Below are positions 1-15,100 of a DNA stretch of 64,000 bases, piece after piece. Below the pieces are notes generated by a model. That model was not told the origin of the DNA. It worked only from the letters and a program-made list of their open reading frames with translations, and ran no database searches. Each line of letters begins with the position of its first letter. Position 1 is the stretch's first letter. Source of the DNA: Thunnus maccoyii (lineage: Eukaryota > Chordata > Actinopteri > Scombriformes > Scombridae); the NCBI RefSeq assembly GCF_910596095.1, contig NC_056539.1:9870501-9934500 (forward strand), in the 5' to 3' direction. Position numbers and translations under genes: made by a program.

Positions 1-97
1 TCACATGCATTAAAGATGAAAATTGTGCTCTGCCAAAGCTCACCAATTATAGTGTGTGACCATTAACAACCTCTGACAGAGAGAGAAGAGTGCTAAC

Positions 98-118
98 CTT
101 TATGTACTTGATGAACAT
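98..118 (-). CDS. suco: suco exon 12, 21-nt microexon MFIKYIK
   Basis: Seven codons spell MFIKYIK between GCATCAG and GTTAGC. The heptapeptide follows AKYVK in vertebrate SUCO, so the microexon is well supported despite its size. The next expected stretch (VELLSHFG in mammals) is not in positions 1-97 and must lie outside the window. Confidence 0.9.
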
Positions 119-3100
119 CTGATGCGAGAGGAAGACAGGAGAGAGACAGGAGGAGAGAGAAATAAAACAAGAAAAAGAGATCAGTGGAGACTGATTCAAG
201 CTATAAGCAAGTCAAGCATCTGCTTACAGTTTGGCTCTCTTATAAGACAAACACGCTGCTGATATAATCTGGATCATTGGTCTGCAACAGTCCACAGACA
301 AGAAGATACTATAGAGATGTTTTTAAAAGAGCAGTTAGAAAGAAACACAAGCAAGTCAGAGGGACAGACAGGCAGGACGATAAGCTCAGGACAGATTTAA
401 AACATCAGAACAGGACATAACATAGCAGTTAGTGCCATCTTTGTGGCAACTGACGCAGATAATCCTGAAACTTTCTAGACAAAAATCAGTTATGTAATAA
501 CACAATTATTTAATAATAGAGCATGAATCACAGTAAGTACCCACACATAACACCCACGCTCTCCACATAAAAATCATCCGAGCATTAATCAACCGTTTCA
601 CAAGTCTACACAGTGAATCTCAAGTGAGCAAGAACGAGGGTAGAAATGTGAGTGGAGAGACAGTTCAGAAAAGGACACAATCTTATAATTTATTACATCA
701 ACACTTTTATTGTCCTATGAACAGTAACATTTCTGTTTTGAGTCATTCTCATGAATGGGTTAGATAATAACTGAGACGTACAAAAGACAAGATGGTAAGC
801 AGGCACCCGACATATTTATTTTCACCATCAGACACTTTGTTTTAGTCTTTAGTCTCTCACATTGCAGCACACATTCAATGACAATTTCTTACATGTGACT
901 GAACCAAAAGAGAAATGGATGTCCATCAAAGAACAACTTGCCTTGCTTAGTTATGCTGCATTTTATGCCAATAAAGACTAATTTGGTTGAAATTGTTGAT
1001 TGAGAGATGCAGAGAGAGTCGGACTCATTTCACATCGGACTATTTTCCTGCTTACTAACTTGCTTGTTTCTCTTTGTTTAAAAATGTTTTAAAATCTGAA
1101 GTTTAAATGAATCTTAGTGGGAAGAACTATAACCGACTTGAGCAGAAGGCGAACAACTGTAATCCTTTAACATCACTCTGTATGATTTCAGTTCCTGTCT
1201 GTCCTCAGTAACGGGCCCAGCCTTCAACAGACTGGGTCCAACTTGGCCTGCTCAGTCGTGACACCCAAATCATAAACATAATCAACAAAATAGTAATGTG
1301 TATGCGCCCTTTAGTTCTTACAAGTGGAACTCTGTCATGAACACACATCCTCACAGTCAGTCAGAGTCACATTTCCTCATCCAGTCAAGGGAGGGGTTTA
1401 CAGACAGCGCTGATGGCATGGTTAATTTACCATGAAGTCATAAAAGGGTCTCCTGAGCTTGACACACAGCTTTAACCTTGTGTATGAATGTGTCTGTGTC
1501 TTCTTGTGTGTGTACTAGGAACTGTAATATACTAGCAAGAATGAATACGTGCATTGTTTGTCATTCCTCTCCTTAAGACATAAATGTACTATTATAGCAT
1601 TAAGGACAAAAAGGCAGTACCTTCACGTATTTAGCATAAAGCTGTTCGTCCAGTGGGAAGCTCTGCACGATGCGCTCATCGCGGGCATGGAACGTACCCA
1701 GCTTTACCCACTTGTTGGTAGGATATCTGTAAGCGGAGCGAGGGAAAAGTAAGGCGTGTGTTTCTGCCAGCCTTGTGAATTGAAAATGAAATTTGGCATG
1801 TTCTCAAAGGCTTCCTAATTTTGTCCTGGTTGCAAATGCCACTCACTGCACCCAGTGTGACTAGAGGTCTCTCCTTCCCTGCCAGAGGGTGGAATTTATG
1901 AGTTGCGGTGCGAGATGACGCTGGAAATAAATCTTGAGGGTGAAACTGAAAACAAAGACAACACCAGCTTTGGCTGCACTAAAGTTAGAGCTGATAATAT
2001 AGGAGGTAGAAAAGGATTTGAACTAGTGCTGGTGCTGTTTGAGGAAAAAGGTGCTAGCCAGGTTGATTATTTTCCTTTTTTCACATTAAAAAGTAACCAT
2101 GAAATAATTAACTTGGCATTTATATTATTAAATTAAGAAACTAAATTTGAAAGGCTAATTATTGGTGCATTTTATATTTTACATGTCTCACCTTAAAAAT
2201 GAAACAAAAAAATTGGAGCGCCTTTTGACAAGCAGCTATGATTCACGTGAAGAAATGTGGTAATTGCAAAATTTTGTACATGCTAATCTTGATTATTTAA
2301 TGCTACATTTCCTGCAAGAGTGCAAAATTTAGACTGGAGGCCTAGGTGTACTGCAGTAAAGCCCACCTACTACCTATGAGAACATGCCGATTTCATTTTA
2401 AATACACTGCCAGCATATGTTGGATTGTATGCACATGCAAGAAAGAAAGAGAGTTTACCTGTCACTGATGGAAACTAAAAAGTCTTTAGGTGTAGATGAG
2501 AAGAGCTCAAAGTTAGCAATGTCCAGCTGCTTGACTTGAATAGGCTCACAGAGCTCTATCACAAACCTGGAGAGAGGTAGAGAGGTTTACGGAAAGACAG
2601 TGGAAAACTTTTTCTCTTTTAAAATCAAACAGTCATCCTTTCCAATTAGACTCTGTTACAGACAAACAGTATACCAGTAGTGTGTGTCAGTGTTCTCACC
2701 AGATTTTGTTGCTGCAAGGATTCAGCATGTAAAGGTCCATATTCTCCATGAGAATAGCTGAAGTGCTCTGAAAAAGACACAGGAATGAGAGTGTCAGTGA
2801 CAATCGCAAATGACAATGAAAATAGTACAGGTTTGTCAGCATCAGAGACAACGGAGCTTTTCTAGATATTATATCAATGTTATAATTAAAAAGTCTTGCA
2901 CACCATAAAAGTCCTAATGATTGAAAACTAAAAAAAAAAAAAAAAATTCAGTAAAAAATTGTAATATTTTTTCTTGTAGCTTTTTCTTATTTTTTTCTTG
3001 CATTGTTTTCTTGAAGTATTAAAGGCTACATTGAATAATATGTGATTTATGTTCCTAGAGGACCCTGTTGTGTAATGTGAAACAATTTTCTACAACATTG

Positions 3101-6100
3101 GAAAATACATTATGTACATGTACAATTGTAAGAGCTCAGTATCCTTTTTGTTTGTGCATTTGAGAAGCTCAATGACCTTAATTTGAACGCATAATGGAGG
3201 AGTTGCAGGCAGGACTGAAAACCAACAGCCTTCATATCTATGGTGCTGTTTACACGGTGCTTGTTTTGACAGTGTGTGGGATTCTTTGGTTATCTTTTCT
3301 AGATAACATACCAGTCATCTTCTTCCACAAGATCTCTAATAAATGTATTTACTCATTTATTTAACGGAGCTAAAGGCGGTGAACATAAAACATAAAAAAC
3401 AAACGTCACTGGTTAAGCTCATGAATGCAAAAGGGATCCTGAAGTGGTCACCCATCTGCTGATGCAACATGACAGTATGACGTCTGTATCCTCGGCTGTG
3501 TGTGTGTGTGTGTGTTTGTGTTTAGGCAACAGGGGACAGGTGTGTTCAACCTTGGCCTCGTTGTTGGCAGACAGTATCTTGGCACCACACTCCACAGAGG
3601 CGTAATTATTCTTGAAGTTTTTCTGGACCTTCTTCACTGGATGGGGGCTGCCGCTGGTTGAGGTATGGAGAGACTGACCTGGACAGGAGGGAGTGTTACA
3701 TTAGGCCCATTAGAGACACTGGAAAAAGAGCGTTGCCTGAGAGGCACAACTAGAGAAGTTATGCAACACACATAAAAGCACGCTCTGCTGACCGCTGCAC
3801 ATGGCGTGCACAGAGAGAGGGAGAAGAGAGAGGGAGATGGAAAGAGAGATAGACAGAAATAGAGCAGGCGGAAGGAAGCTAAAGAGAAAGACACAGGATG
3901 ACAAAGCACAGAAAACAGTAGTAAGAAGGACAAAAGAACAATGGAGTAATAAGATGAGAAGCACATTAAAACTGGCATGTGAATGATCTCAGGCCATCTT
4001 TGAGTTTAAAAGCCTTGAAACAGGCACTTCCACAGAATTTCACAGGATATTGCACTTAGTTGTTGATGTTGTTGTGATATCTCGCTATCCATTTCTGTGC
4101 ATGTACCTAAATGTGTGTTTTAAGGATGTATGCACTTACTTTTCTCCTTCTCCACCTCCATGACTTGTTTCTTCCACTCGTCGAAGGTCGGGATGTCCTC
4201 TTTGCTGGGCACTGAGGGATCAGTCTCCCTGGCAATACTGGCGTCCCCAGCCTGAAACACAAAGACAAGCGTGTCACACAAAGACCCAGAGAGACGGTTG
4301 AACTGTATCTATCATCACAACTGCAATCGTCTTACTAATATGCTTTAATCTTGACATGCAATGAGAGAACGAATCTAATACTGCTTAAAAGCTGATCAGA
4401 TACCTGGCATCACTAAGTCACAATGTGAAAATGGGTGCTATGAGCAGAGACACACAAGCACTGTGTGTACTAGAAAAATCAAAAGACTCATCCACAGTAG
4501 TCTGCTAGCCCCTGGACACTAAAGCATTGAGATGCATTGAGCTGTGAATAATATTTTGATGGATTATATAAGCAACCTTTTGGACCTCACGAGAGTCTGA
4601 TCCTAAAAATCCACCAACTCAGACGGCCTCTTATGTAAACACCCCGACAGTCCAACAGGAGTCATTGCCAGCCGCAAACAGATTAGTCACCAGATCTTAG
4701 CTTTGTGTACAAATACACAATGTATGCACAATCCCCCTGAAAATAAATACATACTCCAGGATATTCCCATCTTTCATCATCCGTCAACCTTGGAAAAAAG
4801 CAACTGAAAGCAAGTTCACTCAGCATTTGCCTCTTGAAACATTGACAAACTGCTCTTTGCTAGAATGACTTTGCATATTAAATATTCATCATTTTCATGG
4901 CAATCTAGCCAGCAGCTGTGAGCACACATAGTTATATACAGGGCCAAAATGTGTAGGGAGAGTGACTGATTGACCAACCAGCAGCATATTTAGGTCACTG
5001 ATCATACTTTAATGTCTGTGTGTTACAACATTAACAACTGAAATTGTGCAGAATAGTGTAATAATATATACACCTTTAAGGACATTTTTAAGCAAGATGA
5101 GTTATCATCTACTGCATCACCTGAACCACATATGAGGACTGTGCTCAGCAGGCCAACTACAAGTTGTCCAGGAAGCTGACAGCTGTGTTTTTCCACCACC
5201 TGTTCATGTTTATGTCTGATTACGATCCAGCAGTCAAATTTTCCACCATGATACCTGCAGCACTGTAATGTATCTGCCCATGCCTACGGGAAAGATACTG
5301 CTCAAAACTGAACTTGCTTCCTGGATTTATTTAAACCTCCACATTATGCTGCTGACGAAATAAGCTCGTAATTTTTAGCGCAAGTTTCTTACGTTTATTA
5401 GAAAGCTTTGGATGTTATGTGTAATTGACTTTTATGTCTTTCTCCTGTCAATTTAAATATAATGATATAAACATGAGAGATACTGCAAGCTATTGACCTG
5501 CTGTTCTTGGTGGTGATGGGAGGTGTTCTCCTCCCGGTCCAAATCAGACAGCCCACCCTCCAGCTCCTGCCGCTGCCGCTGCTGTTGTTGTTGTTGTTGT
5601 TGTTCCTTGTCCACATGGACAGAAGTGGACTGGACCTCTGCTTCAGGACCAGAACTCTGGCTCTGGTCTGACTGCTGGTCCTCTTTGCCAGCCTCATCCA
5701 CACTACAGCACAGACATGGGTCCAATGATGTAGAGAGAGAGAGGAGGAATTCAAGGGAAGAAAAAGAAAGAAGAAAGGGGAGGACAAAGAGGAGTGGAGA
5801 ACACAAATGAGTGTGCAGCAATGTTGGACAAATGATGTAAAACAAAAGCTATTACATTTATTTGACAGTATTGACAATCCTTGGTTGTGAGCAGGCAGAC
5901 GATGGAAAAAGGAAATAAAAAATAAAAAAGGAGAAGTAAGTGGAGAGCAAGGCCAGCGGTCGATGGTTGCGCGCAGCAGAGAGGTGTAGCTTGTACCTTG
6001 ATTACCTGTCTCTGTGCTTTGATTGGCTTCCGGGGGTTAAAAACTCACCTGAGGAGAGGGCTGCCATAAGGGGAGTTTTCACAGGTTGCCAGTTCGGGGG

Positions 6101-9100
6101 GAATGACCCCGCACTGTGAGACAGAGTGCTCAGCAAAGACAAAGCTGTCTACTGGGAGTTCATCTCCTGCACTGGCAACCCGCACTGCACTGAGGGAAAG
6201 AAAGGACATGGCGTTTACCACACCTCCCTACACTGGTGAGGGTAGAGAGAGGAGGATGGGGTAGGAGAGAGGAGGGGATGGGGACAAGGAAGAGGAGAAA
6301 AACAACAAAGAGCATAGGGAGAGTAAGAGAGAGAGAGAGAGAGAGAGAGAGAAGGCAAGAGAAAGGGCAAATAGAGAGAGAAATGGATGGACAAAAGGGA
6401 AGGAGAGGTTGCTTGCAGGTGGGGCAGCTGATGCGCAGGTCTTAAAATGTCGACTGAAACGTCCTGATGTTGACAGCCACTTTGAGAAAGGAGTTGAATT
6501 CAAAAGTTTCCTTGCGATGGACAAATTCTTCTTGATGGTTCCAACCAGGAGACATCTAGATTAGTTCCATGTCCTCACAGGGGATTTTCCATGATTTCCA
6601 AAAACCTCGATTACAAAGTTCACGCAGTAGTTCCATGTAATTTCACAGTGCTGGCCACCAGTTCCACGGAAAGTGATTTCAACATATCCAGGATTTTAGA
6701 CCAGCTCTCCTTTGAGTTTCACTTTCAGTTTGTGATCAGTCATTTGCAGTGGTTAAATTAGAAAACAAAATAACTTAAATAAAACAAACTAAGGAGAAAA
6801 AAAGTTAACCAACAAAAATATCAAAGAAAATGTGCAATGTCTGACATGACAATGGAAGCACTGGAAATCAGTTACCTATATTTAATATGTATATTATACC
6901 TCGATAGGGTTGAAATTGGCTTTAACCATCATTAAAGGAACAGATATTTTAATAACATCAAAGAATATAATTTCAGTTCACTAATGTTTCTGTGGTTATA
7001 GCCAACTTCTAATACCAGAGACGCGGGTCCCTGCTGGAATGAGGATTGGAATCTGAGCTTACCCTGTGTGGGTCGGGCTGGCACTCTGTGAGGTAGGTGT
7101 GTTTTCAGCTTCATCTGGGGATGTGGCTGGGTTTGAGTCCAGGCTGGGATGTGCAGCAGGGGTGTCAATGAGGACTTCTGCTGGGTTTGGGGCATCTGTG
7201 GACACTTGGCCCTGTGCTGAAACTGGTTCTGGAGTGGAGGAAACCAGGGCTTCCTGGTCATGGTCCTGATCCTGGGTGTCAGTCTGCAGGTCCAAATCAA
7301 CCTGGTCTGGGGAGGGTTCTGGCTCAGGAGCAACAGGTACAGTATCAGACTCTGGGTTGGGCTTCGTCTCCTCCACCTCAGCTTCCCGTGGATTCACAGT
7401 CTGGAGAAAGAAAATACAAAAAAAACACACATATTAATGATAATTATAAAATTTCTTGTATACAAATGTCCTCTGAATCCTCCAATATTTTCATCTTCAA
7501 CACATTGCCCCATTATTGATATGCAGGTATTTGGTCAAAACTACTGTGATACTTGAATGGAAAGAAATTGCAGCAACAAATAAGCCATAATTGGAACATG
7601 ACTAGAGACTGACGAATTTCATTATTTCCTTTTCCCCCCCCTCATTTCCCTTTTTTGTGTGCTTTGTCCTATTTATGAGGTGATATTATAATGGACAGAG
7701 GTCTTTTATTAACTGCTTTGACTCATTCTGTCTTGCTATTTCTGTATATTGTAGTTTTCATTTGGTCAATATTAACTAGACACAGTTTTGTAATCTTTTA
7801 ATAATTGATAAACGTATACTGTTACCTGTTCTTGGTGTATATTGTGTGTTGCTAGCTTCTCTTGTGCTGCTCTCTCTGTCTCTAGTCCCATATCGTAGGA
7901 TGTGTGTGTCATCCATTCTTCCACCACCTAAAAGGAAAATAAAATAAACTTCACATCATCATGTAGTTCACAGTCTTGAATAAGAACTTTAAAACACAAT
8001 TAGGTACCATCGTCACAGCACCAAATTTCAAACTCTTTTCAAGACATTATCGATGGATTAGGTTTATTCTAAAAATGCATTTTTATGTGAAACTGTGAGA
8101 TACAAAAGGTTTTTGCATCTCAGGCTGTGAAAAAGCCTTTTGTTGACGGGACAAAGACTGCGTTATAGGGCCAATGACAGACTGCCAGGCCTGTTGAACT
8201 GCCCTGCCATGCCTGTTTGTTGCTGGACTACAAACAATGATTCCCCTTCTTCTGTGCTCACACATGCATACCAAAACACACTCACTTCCGTAAATTATCA
8301 TTCATTCTGATTCTCATGCACACATTACTACACACACACACACACACATCTTTGAGGGCCCATTCATGAGAGCTGAGGGTATCAAATATTTAACCCAGAG
8401 CTAACGTTGGTCCACCTTAGGCAAACTTTTGTTACTGCTCTACTTTCCACTGAATGCAAATAATAACATCCACAGACTGCCTTAAGATGGATTAGTCTCC
8501 ATCCTTTTCAGCCACTAAGGCTGCAATAAGGACAAAAAGCTGAGAATTTGTAAAGCTTTGTATACCCTGATCTTTAACCCCACAGAACTGGTCCTAACCT
8601 ACATCACCAGCTCCTCTATAACTTATACAGAGGAGCCTATGTTCTTGACGACGTGTAACTGGGCTGCTTTCTAAGTAGCTCTTGACCTGGAAGGGGCTCT
8701 AATCTTTATGTAGAGTAATGCACATCGTTGGACCCTTTAAGTGTTCTTGACACAGTTCCAATAATCAGTTGTAAAGTTAGAAAGATAAAGTGAGAGAACC
8801 GATATGTTGTTTTCTTCTACAAAAACTGCTATCTTGGTGGGAGTTATAAGCACTTATGTAATACCATCACCCTCCCACCATCCACATGGCTTCCATAATC
8901 CAGCACCTCCCTGATTGTTCACACCAATCCTTTATAGCTACTCCGCCTCTTTCAATTCCTCCTACTTTTCACCAGGGGTTACAGGGTCAGTAAAGTGCAA
9001 CTCCCACCACCACCCTCTTAGTGTTCTGCTAACTCATACATTTCACCACAAGAGATGAGTCTAATAATACTGCTCACCATCACACAGCCAGCCAAAACAA

Positions 9101-12100
9101 ACAAACAAAAAAGAACCAGCAATATAACTTGTCTATTTCTGTTGCGGCTATGACAGTTAGAAAAGTATTTTCAGGGTGGCGTGGTTGGAATTTTTAGACT
9201 TTGAGAAGTTAAAAAGCATTAAAAAGGTTTGTTCCTTTCTACAATAGTGTATTACAGCCGTTCATTGCTTCATCTGACTGACTGATTGTAAAACATGTAA
9301 AAGGCACAAAACTTCAACACACCTTGTGTTGTGTAGTGTCCTGCTCCAGCTCCTGCTTGTGGCCATCAGGGTTTTTGTCCCCGGCAGACTGACCTGGACC
9401 AGACAAGCTCTGCTCTGAACAATACACATGTTGACTGGGGTACCTGAAATACAAACAAGGCAGAATGTATCAGCACAGTGCAAACTCATCATCATCATCA
9501 TACAAAGGGAACTTGTAAGTAAAGTTGGGGGGGGTCCAGTCAATGTACATTTAGTAGCAAAAAACAACAATTCTACTGCACGTCATGGCAGCAGTGCTGG
9601 AATGAGTTTTGAAGTGTGGAGACATCCAGCTTTGGATGATGTAATCGTCATGATCAGACCAATGCTATTTCAGCCGCAACTCTAATTGTAGCCTATCTCA
9701 CCTCATAAATGGTCACATAGTTTAATAATTAATGTTACACAACAGTGTTTGCACTGCAATGTGCTTCAAGGATAAAACATGAGATGCTACTTTTGCTGAA
9801 AAGAAAGTAGGAAAAGAGGCAATGATGAGCCCTGCTAACCTGACATCTCCTTTATAAAAAAGCAAAATATCAAGTTATTTAGTTTGTGTTTGTTGATAAA
9901 TTCACCAAAGTGGCAGTGGAGTAACTTTGCTCCACAAAAAGACCCACTTTCCACAATTACACCAACATCTTGCTTTGCACTGCCTATTTGCACGTCTCCT
10001 CCTGACAGTTCACCAAGAATGCAGCGCTGGGCACCACAATACCACACAGACAGGCGAAGCAAATTTTAAGGTCAGGAAAATACCAAACTGTCCATGTGCT
10101 GCTTGCACTGGTTGTTGCACTATCATGAAAAATATGGCCAAATGTTGTATCTGGTGGTCGAGTTATTTTAACTAGTCTGAACTGGCAGCCACAATAGGCT
10201 ACTCACGGTCCTCTGTGTTCTGATTATGATTGGATTTAAAGGTCCAATTTGTTAAGCTTAGACATTATCGCTATGACTGTAATACCTGGCTTAGACGTTA
10301 CCACTTTATTACCATAACACTTGAAAGTGGGGGGACAAAAAGTCTCGTTGTTCCCCCTATACCGGTGCCAGTGCATCATATTGTGGGTACAACACAAAGA
10401 TGAAAGTGGCAAAAGCACAAAATGCTGTAAGAAAACATCAGCCTTTGAATAACAAGCAAACTTAGACTGCACTACATCACATCCTCCACAGTGAAGCACT
10501 TTTTTCCCCTAAGGGGGGAGGGCCACTGACACAAACTCTTTGGGCACAAACACTGAAAGCATTTTGAGTGTAGGAGAGCAAGGGAGGCCGTATGTACATG
10601 AGGAAACACAGAGAGAATAAAGGGAGAGAGAGAGAAAAACAAAGTAGAGAGTGTAAATTAGGTCCACAAGGAGAGGCAGAGAGTAAAAGAAATGCCTAAA
10701 TTGAATAATCAAGAATAAATAACAAGCCTAAACAAAATTCCACTGCGTGTATTTTTATAAGCTGCTCAAGGCAAACTGCATTCTTCGAATCAGTCTTCCT
10801 TACACTCTCCTCTTTGTTTTCCTCCTCTCTGCCCATAAGGCTTAACAGGACCCGGGTTATTGTTGCAACTCTTTTAGGCATCAATGTTATTTCAACACAA
10901 GTCACCTGTGATTGCACGTGTGCAACGTGCACAGCTCAATCCAAGTTTCATTTCAGCCTCTAAATTTTTGCATACCTAGCGCCTAGTTTCCAAAGCTACC
11001 CCTAATATACAGTACAGAACAGTAGCAAAATGTAGCTGCTATGCACCTGCAGCTACCCAAGGCATACTGGGCCAATATGAAGAGCAGAGGCCTGGAGCAC
11101 ATGCTAACCTACATTATCTCTGCCAGACTACTCAGCGACTGTAAAAACACAGGCGGCTTTTAAATACAGAACTGCTGCTTTAATATGCATGTTAATAATG
11201 AGTCCTTGGGAAAAAAAATGTACTTTTAGCATATCAATGTCAGAGCTCTGCAGTGACAAGACTGAATAATAGATGACAGAGAGCGCAAAACAGATAGGAA
11301 TGGAAAGGATGAGAGGCAATAAGAAACAAGCAGAGGTAATAGAAGGCAGACGTGGCAAGAGGATGATAAGGAAACAGGGAACAGACAGAGATAGCAACAG
11401 GAGTAAGAGACAGCTGGTTCTCAGTTGGTTACCTTATCAGTAGAGTTGAAATAAAGTGAGGAATGGAGCAGCAGGAGAGAAGCAAAGCTGAACTGGCGAG
11501 AGGTCTGTCTAAACATGTTCCCTCTGCTATGATGCAAACTCACCCACAAACTATATCTAAGCTTAACTTCTTTGAACATTAATAAGTCAGTCAGCAGACT
11601 GCTTTAGAGTTGTTACGCTAACTCATCATGAACAGATTGAGTTAAACTGAACTGCTCCAGCATCAAACAAAGAGCTTTTCACACACTGAAGACCAGAAAG
11701 GCCAAAACTAGACACTCAAACATTTTGAATTAATTATTCAGTGTTCAAAGACTTCACGCGTGCTCTCTTATGGAGAACCACAAGCACCAGCATGTGCCTT
11801 CTACATTTGTTTAGACCTGAAGGGCTGAGCACATTATGGAAATACTAAATGGAAAAATCAAATTTGGAGAATGAAAACACCTTGCTTCAGTGACTGTCAC
11901 AGTGACACACAAAGACACAGAGCTCAGATTCAAACACCATGTGATTCTAAAAACTGGAGCGGTTCCCCTCAACTTGCAAGGCAGCTTGATTCGCGAAATC
12001 ACGACATCAAGAGAGAATCCATCTTGTCAGGCTTCAAGTTACATGCTCATGTGTCATGTCCGAACCCACCAATCAGCGTCCTATAAGGATTCTCGCGTGA

Positions 12101-15100
12101 TCTCATCATCTTGCGAATCCGGCTGCCTCGCAAGGTAAGCCGGTGACAGACGGTGATTTTCCAAACAGTTTACAAGAACGACTTCTCAGATGGTTCTGTG
12201 TGACAAACCATCTGGTGCGTCAGGTTACGGTTCCCCTTGAGCGGTCAAATATCAATTTCAGGAGAGAGTGGGACACATGGACAGTCATGTTAGCACCCTG
12301 TCAGCCTAGCTGTCAGGACAGAGATGAGTAGTGAGCAGCATATACTCACAATCACACAGAGACAACCATCTGTGCACGTCGGTGTCCTGTCACTAAGAGA
12401 GCCTCTCCGTCTGTATTCTGTTCATTAAGATTTGAGGTGATTGAATGATGAGATAAAAGATGACAAGAACATCCAGTGTTGACTTAATTTGTAAGAGGAT
12501 CTTCTGATAGCTGTTCTGCATCCCCCCATCAGGTTTATGAACAAATGACAACTCAATAAGACAAGGTGATAATCCAAATACTGGAGCTGCTTCTACTGAG
12601 GTTGACATGCTATTTACTAAATGTGTTATAGTGTTTCCAGACAAGAGTGTTGGCGACTCTAAAACACGACGTCTTCTGGCTGTGTCGCAGTTCATATGTC
12701 TGCCTCTTCTATGATGGATTCATGCCTGTCAGGACGTTGTATATAGGTACAAAATGTCATGTCTATGATGGAGACCAGCTGACTGTGACACCGAGGCATG
12801 ACATTTACCTTTGACGTTTTAGATCCCTGCTGACGATGAAATGTGAAGCATGTTCCTATATACTACATCAACACCTGGTAATATACAGTTTCCCCGAAAG
12901 GATTGGAAAGGACCACAAAGCCAGTGTTGGAAACTTAAATGCCAGGCAGTGTACAGATACTAAGAGTAAATATGAACCATGGGCTAATATAGGCTCCTGG
13001 CTAAACTTAGATCCATAGCTTTAAACTATGTTGTGTTGCGTTTCAAATGTCTCCTGTGTCCCGTCCCGACCCCCACCCCCACACTCAACCACTCATAGAG
13101 TTACAAGGAAGACACCTTACACATATTTCCTGGAAGATGGCAGACGTGATGACCAAAGTTACCTAACAGACTGCTGTTGAAATGAAGTGACAGTTAATTT
13201 TGAGGACAACACGTAAAAAAATGATGATTAATAGCTATATTACATTTTTGATATTTAAATATTTTCAAATCTAGTAACTGACTATTAGGGTTAACCAAAC
13301 AAGAGATAAAGTTGTCAAATTACATGTTCAATCTAGTCACATCTACTCTTTGCTCCAGACAAGCAACATCATGCCTGACAACACACCTAAAGAACATAAC
13401 AGGATATAGTATGAGGTGCAGAAGGGCAGTGCTATATAGGGAAAAGCCATTTACACTGGAGGAGCATGGACAACAGCACGAGACAGCAGTGAAAATCAAG
13501 TCAAAAAGCAAAGAAATTGACACCTTTCCTGATGCAGCAGTATTTCAAAGCCCTTCAGCCTTGTAGAGTCTATACAACCATTGACATTTATCCAGAAATG
13601 ATACATAATTAGCCTATACATAACTTGGCCTGTCTGCACATGTAATATGCATCTATCCTGAGACAAGCAGATAGTTGAGAAAAAGAAGGAAAGGAATGCA
13701 GAAAAAAGGAGAGCTAAAGGATACATGACTATTGTATATGCAGTCACTACATTTCATTGATGCTTCTGTGCATGTTTTATATTGATTCTGATCTTGAAAC
13801 ATACTGCAAGTCTGTCCACTCAGCTTATAAATTGTTAGACTGCATATCAGGATTCACATTAAAAACACCTTTTGTTTAATGTGGAGTTCATTTTGTAGGT
13901 TTAAACTGTGTTTTTTTCTCCATACGGTTCCACACGCCAGAATTCATACCTTTTTGGTCAGAACATCGTGTCACGTGATTTACAGGAAAGCATTTTCAGT
14001 GCTGTCCTTGGAGCATGATGTGTTTACTGGAAGCCCTCAGAATATCAGTGCTGGCATCTTTGCACGGGAGGCTACAAAGCCTTAGAATTGCTTTATCATT
14101 ATTACAAAAGTCTGGGATGGTCTGAAAACTTTTCTGGGTGGTGATATGTTTATTTTATTTCAAGATCTCAGTCAATTTCCTGCATGATCTCTCACAGAAA
14201 CCTTGACAGTTTCACAGTCTAGTTTCACAGTCCGCTGCAGTTTCTATTTTAGAAAAGAAACTGTAAGGTTTTGTTTTAACTATCACTTCATGAAACTTAT
14301 AAGTCACAAAATTGTAAAATCCCATCTTATGTGAATTTCCTGTTGCTTTTAGTAGTATCCAATAGTAAAAACCGACTACATACAATTCATGTCAATAATG
14401 ATGCCTTTATATTCCCAAACATTGCTTTTAATTCCCCTTTTTAAAAATGCCCTCAATAATTCTGATAAGGAAGTGCTTGTGTAAACACACATGAATGACA
14501 AACACATTAAACACCACTGAGCAGGTTAAGATCAACACGTCACAGAGTAAACAATCCTGTATAAACTTGTGACGACACATGCAAATCTGACCAACTTCTA
14601 CAATGCGACTCCCTGAACCAATGTTTGACTGAAACCTGCCTAGTCACAGATCACTATTCAAATAATAAATATTCAAATACAGAGATTAAAATGTGTGGAG
14701 CAATTTAAGACCACAAATACCCTGTGGTTACCGATCTAAGTGTTAACCAAAGCCCACGCTGTAAAACAAGTAGGAAAGATGCCCACTCCACCCCCGCTCA
14801 GCGTCATCTCTGTGAATGAATGGAAAGACCTGAGTGTTGACATTCCTTCCAAGATAAAAAAAAAGGGAGAGCACATGAAAAGAGAAAAAAAAAAGGGTGA
14901 GGAGGGAGCTGCTTTGAGAGGACCTTCTTTGGGGGGTGGACTGTGACCTACTTTTTAATTCAAATGGTTACGCAACAGTGGGAGGGGGAAGTTATGACCC
15001 ACATATGGATAGCTATAGAGAGACCACTGAAACAGAGTGTTTAAGTGAGCCATGTATGCTACACACCAGTAATTGGTCAATGCCGAGCTAATGAAGGAAG

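Larger units (their letters stand above)
119..9322 (-). other. suco introns 2-11, no further gene seen
   Basis: The spaces between exons 2 and 12 range from a few hundred bases to about 1.5 kb. They contain AT-rich intron sequence, an A run near 2930-2946, a GA tract at about 6327-6352 and a short CA run near 8331-8347. No additional exon, RNA gene or transposon could be supported. Confidence 0.6.
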
